Assembly (NCBI RefSeq): GCF_030719295.1
Contig: NZ_CP120997.1
Coordinates: 558,001 to 622,000 of the forward strand
DNA: 64,000 bases
From: Streptomyces sp. Mut1
Lineage (GTDB): Bacteria > Actinomycetota > Actinomycetes > Streptomycetales > Streptomycetaceae
Direction of reading: 5' to 3'
A program made the position numbers and the translations under genes. Numbering within the stretch: position 1 is the stretch's first letter; every line of letters starts with the position of its first letter. Of this stretch, positions 58,656 through 64,000 are shown piece after piece. The notes beneath the pieces are model-generated. The model saw nothing but the letters and a program-made list of their open reading frames with translations. It was not told the DNA's origin and did no database searches.

Positions 58656-58904
58656 CGACCGCCCGTCACCGGACTCCCCCCGCCGGCCGCACCTGGCGGA
58701 CCCGGCCCCGGCGGCCCGTCACCGCGCCTCCCCGGCCAAGGCGGTGACCGCCGGTCGTCGGCGCTCCGCGCGCCGGATATCCTGATCTTGCCGCGCTCCC
58801 CCCACCCCGCCCTCGTCCCCGACGAGGCCGCCGCCGCGGCAGTCGAAGCGGCCCTCCGTCCGGGCTGCCCGAGAGGCCCGACTATTCGAGACAGGTGTGC
58901 ACAG

Positions 58905-60092
58905 GTGCTGGTTGCTGGTCGGTACCGGCTGATATCCGCCATCGGCCGGGGCGGCATGGGTGAGGTCTGGCGGGCCACCGACGAGGTTCTCGGCCGTGCG
59001 GTCGCCGTGAAGCTTCTGCTGGGGGAACACGCCGACGAGTCGGCCACCGCCCGGTTCCGGCTGGAGGCCCAGACCGCCGCCCGGCTGAGCCACCCCCATC
59101 TGGTGGCGGTCTTCGACTTCGGGGCCTGGGAGGACCGGCTCTTCCTCGTCATGGAACTCGTCGAGGGCAGAAGCCTCGCCGATCTGCTGCTGGCCCAGGA
59201 GCGGCTGGGCCCCGAGCAGGCCGCGCGCATCGCCGGGCAGGCCGCCGCCGGGCTGGCCGCGGCGCACCGGCAGGGCATCGTCCACCGCGACATCAAGCCC
59301 GGGAACCTGATGCTGGACGGCGAGGGAACCGTCAAGATCGGCGACTTCGGCATCGCCCAGTTCGTCGACGACCCCTCCGCCGCGCTGACGACCACGGGCC
59401 ACATCGTCGGGACGAGCCTCTACCTCGCCCCGGAGCGGGCGCTCGGCCGCACGGCGGACGCCGCGTCCGACATGTACTCGCTCGGCTGCGTCATCTACCA
59501 ACTGCTGCTCGGGCAGCCGCCGTTCCGCTCGGACACCGCCACCGCCACCCTCTACCAGCACGTGGACACGCCGCCCGTGCCGCTGCGGCAGCGCGGCGTC
59601 GACGTATCCGCCGCCTTCGACGCCTACCTCCTGGGTCTGCTCGCCAAGCAGCCGGAGGACCGGCCCACCGCCCAGCAGGTCGCCGACTGGTTCCACGGCG
59701 ACGCCTGGCGGGGCCGGGCCGAGGCCCTGCCGCTGCATCAGCCGGCCCCGGCCCTGGCGCCGCCCCCCGCCGCCTACCAGACGCCGCCCGCCCCGCGCCC
59801 CGCCGCGCCGGCCGCAGGAGCGGAGTCCGGCGCCCCGACGACGTACCGGCTGCCGCAGGCCTCCGGGCACGGCCGGCGCGCGGCCCCCCGGGCCGGAAAC
59901 GCCAAGCGGCGCACCGCCGGTGAGGCGATCCGGCGCCGGCCCCGGGTGGCCAGCGCCATCGCGGGCGTGATCGCCTTCCTGGCCGCCGTGTACCTGGGGA
60001 TGAGCCTGTTCGCCCCCGACACCGGGTCGGCCACCAAGCCGGACGGCGGCACGTCGTCCGGCGCGCCGGAGACTCCCGGGGCCGAGCAGTGA
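58905..60092 (+). CDS. Serine/threonine protein kinase, membrane-anchored
   Basis: 395 residues. Gly loop IGRGGMGEVW (14-19), catalytic Lys36 in AVAVKLL, HRD at 127-129 (VHRDIKPGNLML), DFG at 147-149, and YLAPERALG. A Pro/Ala-rich juxtamembrane segment leads to one transmembrane helix (AIAGVIAFLAAVYLGMSLF, about 350-370) and a short outer tail with no PASTA repeats. GTG 58905 gives the common VLVAGRYRL start; a TTG at 58788 in frame would add 39 unstructured residues. A TATCCT at 58778-58783 may be the -10. Confidence 0.92.
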   Translation: MLVAGRYRLISAIGRGGMGEVWRATDEVLGRAVAVKLLLGEHADESATARFRLEAQTAARLSHPHLVAVFDFGAWEDRLFLVMELVEGRSLADLLLAQERLGPEQAARIAGQAAAGLAAAHRQGIVHRDIKPGNLMLDGEGTVKIGDFGIAQFVDDPSAALTTTGHIVGTSLYLAPERALGRTADAASDMYSLGCVIYQLLLGQPPFRSDTATATLYQHVDTPPVPLRQRGVDVSAAFDAYLLGLLAKQPEDRPTAQQVADWFHGDAWRGRAEALPLHQPAPALAPPPAAYQTPPAPRPAAPAAGAESGAPTTYRLPQASGHGRRAAPRAGNAKRRTAGEAIRRRPRVASAIAGVIAFLAAVYLGMSLFAPDTGSATKPDGGTSSGAPETPGAEQ

Positions 60093-60102
60093 CCGGAGCC
60101 TC

Positions 60103-61086
60103 CTACCAGCGGCCGTGGACCGCCGCGCGAATCCTGCGGTCGTAGAGGTCGCGCACCGCGTCCAGCGTGCTCTGCGGCAGCGGGTCGAGCGCGGCGGCGG
60201 CCGCGTTGGCCCGTGCCTGCTCCGTGGAGCGCGCTCCGGGGATGACGCTGGTGACGCCCGGCTGCTGGATGATCCAGCGCAGCGCTGTCTGGGCCGGCGT
60301 CGCGCCCTCGGGAGCGAGCCCGGCGAACTCCGCGGCGGCGGCCACACCGGTCTCGAAGTCGACGCCGGAGAACGTCTCGCCCTGGTCGAACGCCTCGCCG
60401 TGCCGGTTGTACGTGCGGTGGTCACCGGCGGCGAAGACGGTGTCCGCGGTGTACTTGCCCGACAGCAGCCCGGAGGCGAGCGGCACCCGGGCGATGATGC
60501 CGACTCCGGCTGCCCGCGCCGCCGGAAGGACCTCGTCCAGCGGCTTGAGGCGGAACGGGTTGAGGATGATCTGCACGCTCGCGACACCGGGGCGGGCGAT
60601 GGCCGTCAGCGCCTCGGCGCACGTCTCCACGCTCACCGCGTACGCCGCGATCCGCCGCTCGGCCACCAGCGTGTCGAGGGCGTCGTACACCTCGTCGGAC
60701 GCGTAGACCGCGGTGGGCGGGCAGTGCAGCTGTACGAGGTCGAGGGTGTCGACCCCGAGATTGGCGCGGGAACGGTCGTTCCACGCACGGAAGTTGTCCA
60801 GGGTGTAGTTCTCCGGCACCTGATCGGCCCGGCGTCCCATCTTCGTGGCGACGAAGACCCCGGCATCGGGCCGCTCCTTGAGATAGCGGCCGATGAGCTG
60901 TTCGCTCCGCCCGTCCCCGTACACGTCCGCCGTGTCGAAGAAGGTGACACCCGCTTCGACGGCCGCGTCGAGCACCCCGAGGGCGTCCGCCTCGCGGACC
61001 TCACCCCAGTCCCCGCCGAGTTGCCAGGTTCCTTGTCCGACGACCGATACGTCCCGTCCGGTCCTGCCCAGTTCGCGCTGCTCCAT
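60103..61086 (-). CDS. Aldo/keto reductase
   Basis: 327 residues, (beta/alpha)8 NADPH-dependent reductase. Catalytic tetrad: Asp and Tyr in FFDTADVYGDGRSE, Lys in VFVATKMGR, His in LVQLHCPP. Cofactor region VIPGARSTEQARANAAA. It reduces aldehydes or ketones; substrate not predictable. TAGCAT (61099-61094) lies 7 bases before ATG 61086, so a leaderless transcript from within the end of the upstream gene is likely; ATG 61095 would be inside that -10. Confidence 0.93.
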   Translation of the reverse strand: MEQRELGRTGRDVSVVGQGTWQLGGDWGEVREADALGVLDAAVEAGVTFFDTADVYGDGRSEQLIGRYLKERPDAGVFVATKMGRRADQVPENYTLDNFRAWNDRSRANLGVDTLDLVQLHCPPTAVYASDEVYDALDTLVAERRIAAYAVSVETCAEALTAIARPGVASVQIILNPFRLKPLDEVLPAARAAGVGIIARVPLASGLLSGKYTADTVFAAGDHRTYNRHGEAFDQGETFSGVDFETGVAAAAEFAGLAPEGATPAQTALRWIIQQPGVTSVIPGARSTEQARANAAAAALDPLPQSTLDAVRDLYDRRIRAAVHGRW

Positions 61087-61096
61087 GGGGATCATG

Positions 61097-62020
61097 CTAC
61101 GGGTGTCCGTGTCCGGCGGGCTGCCCGAGCGCGGTCAGCCGGCGCATCTCATCGTCGGTGAGCCGCAGGGTGCCCGCCGCCACGTTGGCCTCCAGGTGGG
61201 CGGGGTCGCCGGTGCCCGGGATGGCCAGGACGTGCGGGCCCTGCTGGAGGGTCCACGCCAGCCGGACCTGGGCGGGCGACGCGTCATGGGCACGGGCGAC
61301 GTCGAGCAGCGCCTCGTGCTCGGCGGCGGTGGCCCCGGACTCGCGGCCGGCGCCCGCGATGGCGTAGAAGGGGACGAAGGCGATGCCCAGCTCGGCGCAG
61401 ATGCGCAGCACCTCCTGGGAGTCGGGGCGCCGCTCGCCAATGCCGTAGCGGTTCTGCACGCAGACGACCGGGGCGATGGCGCGGGCCTCGGCTATCTGCT
61501 CGGGCCAGACATTGGACAGGCCCAGATGGCGGACGAGTCCCTCCTCGCGCAGTTCGGCCAGGGCGGCGAACCGGTCGCCGATCGGGGCGGGCCCGTTCAT
61601 CCGCAGGTTCACCACGTCGAGGTGGTCGCGGCCGAGCTGGCGGATGTTCTCCTGGACCTGGCCGCGCAGTTGCTCGGGCCGGGCCCAGTCCAGCCAGTCA
61701 CCCGAGGGGCCTCGCCCGGGGCCGACCTTGGTGGTGATGACCAGGTCGTCCGGGTAGGGGCCGAGCGCCCGGTTGATCAGCTCGTTGGCCGAGCGCAGGG
61801 GCGAGAAGTAGAAGGCCGCCGTGTCGATGTGGTTCACGCCGAGTTCGACGGCGCGGCGCAGCACGGCGACGGCCCGGTCCCGGTCGTGCGGGGTGCGCTC
61901 GTTGCTGAAGGCCGCGCCGTTCTGGGTCAGCCGCATGGCGCCGAACCCGATGCGGTTGACGGTCAGGTCGCCGAGCCGCCAGGTGCCTGCGGCCGCTGCG
62001 CCGAGGGAGTGCGAGGTCAA
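61097..62020 (-). CDS. Aldo/keto reductase with altered catalytic His
   Basis: 307 residues. Tetrad: Asp and Tyr in HIDTAAFYFSPLRSANE, Lys in VITTKVGPG; the His position reads VVNLRMNGP, so His is replaced by Arg, as in a subgroup of oxidoreductases. IPGTGDPAHLEANVAAG binds the cofactor phosphate. TTG 62020 is the start with AAGGAAGG eight bases upstream. It is 10 bp upstream of the other aldo/keto reductase and in the same direction, so they may be cotranscribed. Confidence 0.9.
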   Translation of the reverse strand: MTSHSLGAAAAGTWRLGDLTVNRIGFGAMRLTQNGAAFSNERTPHDRDRAVAVLRRAVELGVNHIDTAAFYFSPLRSANELINRALGPYPDDLVITTKVGPGRGPSGDWLDWARPEQLRGQVQENIRQLGRDHLDVVNLRMNGPAPIGDRFAALAELREEGLVRHLGLSNVWPEQIAEARAIAPVVCVQNRYGIGERRPDSQEVLRICAELGIAFVPFYAIAGAGRESGATAAEHEALLDVARAHDASPAQVRLAWTLQQGPHVLAIPGTGDPAHLEANVAAGTLRLTDDEMRRLTALGQPAGHGHP

Positions 62021-62083
62021 GGCTGATGCCTTCCTTGTGGAGAGGGGCCGAGGGGCCACCGTATGAGGGGTCGCCAGGACGGC

Positions 62084-62112
62084 TTGCGTAATTGCCGATT
62101 CAGCGATACGAT
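62084..62112 (+). promoter_or_regulatory. Candidate promoter in the gap before the M4 protease gene
   Basis: TTGCGT (62084-62089) and TACGAT (62107-62112), 17-base spacer, about 320 bp before ATG 62440. The remainder of the 419-bp gap (62021-62439) shows no gene; a TTGATC near 62132 might be part of another promoter. Confidence 0.4.
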
Positions 62113-62439
62113 CGCCTCGACAGTCGCGTGTTGATCACCGATTTGGTGAGAGTGCAGGATAACGTCCGCCTCGCCGCCTGTCCACCCCCGCACCAACACC
62201 CCCCGCGCAGACGTGCAGTCGCGCGGGTTTCCGCGCGTTGTCGCGGGGCGACTTGACCAGACTTGCCAACTCCCTTCCAGGCGCCCGCAGTTCGTTGACG
62301 GGGTCATGACGGCATGTGAGTGTTCGGTCGCTCGCTCACGGACACCACCCGGACGGACGGCCCACGCTGCCGCACGGGCGGGCGCGTCTCCCCACGCCAC
62401 TGCCCGTGACCGAGGTCCCCACGAAGACGAGGAGCCTCG

Positions 62440-64000
62440 ATGAAACGCAGACCCTTGACGGCCGGGACAACCCTGGCCGTCCTCGCCGGAATGCTGGTCG
62501 CCGTCAGCGGCCAGTCAGCATCCGCGGAACCGTCACCGCCCCCGGTTCCCACAGCGCTCACCACCGCCGTCTCGGCCGCCGACCGGGCGGCCGACAGCGG
62601 TCTCGACACCCTGGCCAAGGGCCCGGAGGAGCGCTACGAGCGCCGCACGGTGACCCCGTGGATCAACGGCCTCTACTCCGTCGCGTACGAGCGCACCTAC
62701 CGCGGCCTGCCGGTCGTCGGCGGGGACGCCGTCGTGGTGGCCGACGCCAAGGGCCGGGTCCGCGGCTCGCAGTCGGCCCTGTCGCGGCGCATCAACGTGC
62801 CCACCACCGCGACGGTCTCGGCGAAGTCGGCCGAGGCCACCTCCCGCAAGCAACTGCGTTCGGTGGAGCGGGTCGAGAGCCACCGGCTCGTCGTACGGGC
62901 CACCGGCAAGCGCTCCCGGCTCGCTTGGGAGACCGTGCTCACCGGCCGGAGCGAGAAGGCGCCGAGCCGGCTGCACGTCTTCGTCGACGCGGGCACCGGG
63001 GCGGTCCTGGACAGCTACGACGACGTCAAGGCGGGCACGGGCAACAGCCAGTGGAACGGCCCCTCCCCGCTCTCCATCAACACCACGAACTCCGGCGGCA
63101 GTTACTCACTGCGTGACCCGAGCCGCCCGGGGCTGAGCTGCGCCGACTACAGCACCGGCGGCGTCTTCACCAAGTCGACCGACTCCTGGGGCACGGGCAG
63201 CGCCTCCAGCAAGGAGACCGGCTGCGTCGACGTCATGTGGGCGGCCCAGCACGAGTGGGACATGCTGCGCGACTGGCTCGGGCGCAACGGCCACGACGGC
63301 AACGGCCGCAGCTGGCCCGTCAAGGTCGGCCTCAACGACATCAACGCCTACTGGAACGGCTCCTCCATCTCCATCGGCCACAACCAGGCCAACCAGTGGA
63401 TCGGCGCCATGGACGTCGTGGGCCACGAGTTCGGCCACGGCATCGACCAGTACACACCGGGCGGCGCCAACAACGAGTCCGGGCTCGGCGAGGCCACCGG
63501 CGACATCATGGGCGCGCTGACCGAGGCGTACACCAATGAGCCGGCCCCCTACGACGACCCGGACTACACCGTCGGCGAGAAGATCAACCTCGTCGGCAAC
63601 GGGCCGATCCGGATCATGTACAACCCCGGCCAGATCGGCGACCCGAACTGCTACAGCGCCTCCATACCCAACACCGAGGAGCACGCGGCGGCCGGTCCGC
63701 TGAACCACTGGTTCTACCTGCTGGCCGAGGGCTCGAACCCCGGCGGCGGCAAGCCCTCCAGCCCCACCTGCAACAACTCCACGGTCACCGGCGTGGGCAT
63801 CCAGAGCGCCGGCAAGGTCTTCTACGGCGGGATGCTCCTCAAGACCAGCGGCATGACCTACAAGCGCTACCGCACGGCCACCCTCACCGCGGCCAAGAAC
63901 CTCGACGCCACCTGTGTGCTGCACAGCCGCACGAAGGCGGCGTGGGACGCGATCAGTGTCCCCGCCCAGAGCGGTGACCCGGCCTGCACACCGAGCGCGA
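62440..64000 (+). CDS. M4-family (thermolysin-like) secreted metalloprotease, 3' end missing
   Basis: 520 residues are present and the frame is open at the window end. Signal peptide [22 protein letters not shown]...SASA; FTP propeptide region ([30 protein letters not shown]); catalytic domain with zinc motif [16 protein letters not shown] (HEFGH at 329-333), third ligand in [16 protein letters not shown], and the later [13 protein letters not shown] with the conserved His. A secreted neutral protease, self-processed after export. ATG 62440 has AGGAG five bases upstream. A C-terminal domain (often P/proprotein convertase-like) may follow off the window. Confidence 0.95.
   Translation, partial: MKRRPLTAGTTLAVLAGMLVAVSGQSASAEPSPPPVPTALTTAVSAADRAADSGLDTLAKGPEERYERRTVTPWINGLYSVAYERTYRGLPVVGGDAVVVADAKGRVRGSQSALSRRINVPTTATVSAKSAEATSRKQLRSVERVESHRLVVRATGKRSRLAWETVLTGRSEKAPSRLHVFVDAGTGAVLDSYDDVKAGTGNSQWNGPSPLSINTTNSGGSYSLRDPSRPGLSCADYSTGGVFTKSTDSWGTGSASSKETGCVDVMWAAQHEWDMLRDWLGRNGHDGNGRSWPVKVGLNDINAYWNGSSISIGHNQANQWIGAMDVVGHEFGHGIDQYTPGGANNESGLGEATGDIMGALTEAYTNEPAPYDDPDYTVGEKINLVGNGPIRIMYNPGQIGDPNCYSASIPNTEEHAAAGPLNHWFYLLAEGSNPGGGKPSSPTCNNSTVTGVGIQSAGKVFYGGMLLKTSGMTYKRYRTATLTAAKNLDATCVLHSRTKAAWDAISVPAQSGDPACTPSA

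Overview
The window is high-GC actinobacterial DNA and almost certainly comes from a Streptomyces chromosome. Codon third positions are nearly all G or C, GTG and TTG starts are common, and leucine TTA codons are almost absent. The families are typical of the genus: DUF6421, DUF5134, DUF1876, the bxl xylobiose system, DasR-type operators, and Tat-exported glycoside hydrolases. I see no tRNA, rRNA, CRISPR array, integrase or insertion sequence.

Layout. 1-16.2 kb is mixed housekeeping: a 5'-truncated LacI regulator, a DUF6986 aldolase-like gene with a palindromic operator, etfBA, a thioredoxin / Cys-rich leader peptide / flavin reductase group, an acyltransferase, a DUF6421-SDR-threonine aldolase operon, a GDPD esterase, GNAT, DUF5134, M56 peptidase, PAP2, HAD, a 59-residue protein, and a divergent ArsR/YdeI pair.

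16.2-46.9 kb is a plant-hemicellulose locus. It holds galM, a LacI regulator, a YtfQRT-YjfF-type pentose/galactofuranose importer, a GH127 enzyme with triplicated lectin repeats, a GH2 enzyme with an arabinose-binding AbfB module, a PhyH oxygenase, a second LacI regulator, a PA14-GH2-LamG enzyme, an Old Yellow Enzyme reductase, two small proteins, a GH115 glucuronidase, the 3' stub of a lost GH10 xylanase, and a complete bxlR-bxlEFGA xylobiose uptake and hydrolysis cluster. Secreted enzymes would remove arabinosyl and glucuronosyl decorations. One importer would take up the monosaccharide and the other (bxlEFG, ATPase supplied elsewhere) xylobiose for BxlA. Shared operator sequences tie the parts together: an AACGTT-centred set and a CGAAnnTTTCG-type set.

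46.9-64 kb is mixed again: a BNR-repeat protein, uracil-DNA glycosylase, a BadF-type sugar kinase, a chelatase-like protein lacking its metal ligands, a lactonase with a DasR-type site, a FUSC membrane protein, a TPR-type HTH regulator, an M64 metallopeptidase broken by a +1 frameshift, a chitin-type LPMO with two DasR-type sites and a TTA codon, an Lrp regulator, a Ser/Thr kinase, two aldo/keto reductases, and an M4 protease cut by the window end. Most convergent or terminal junctions carry long perfect hairpins without U-tracts, as is usual in Streptomyces.

All functions are inferred from sequence reading alone; no database search was run.
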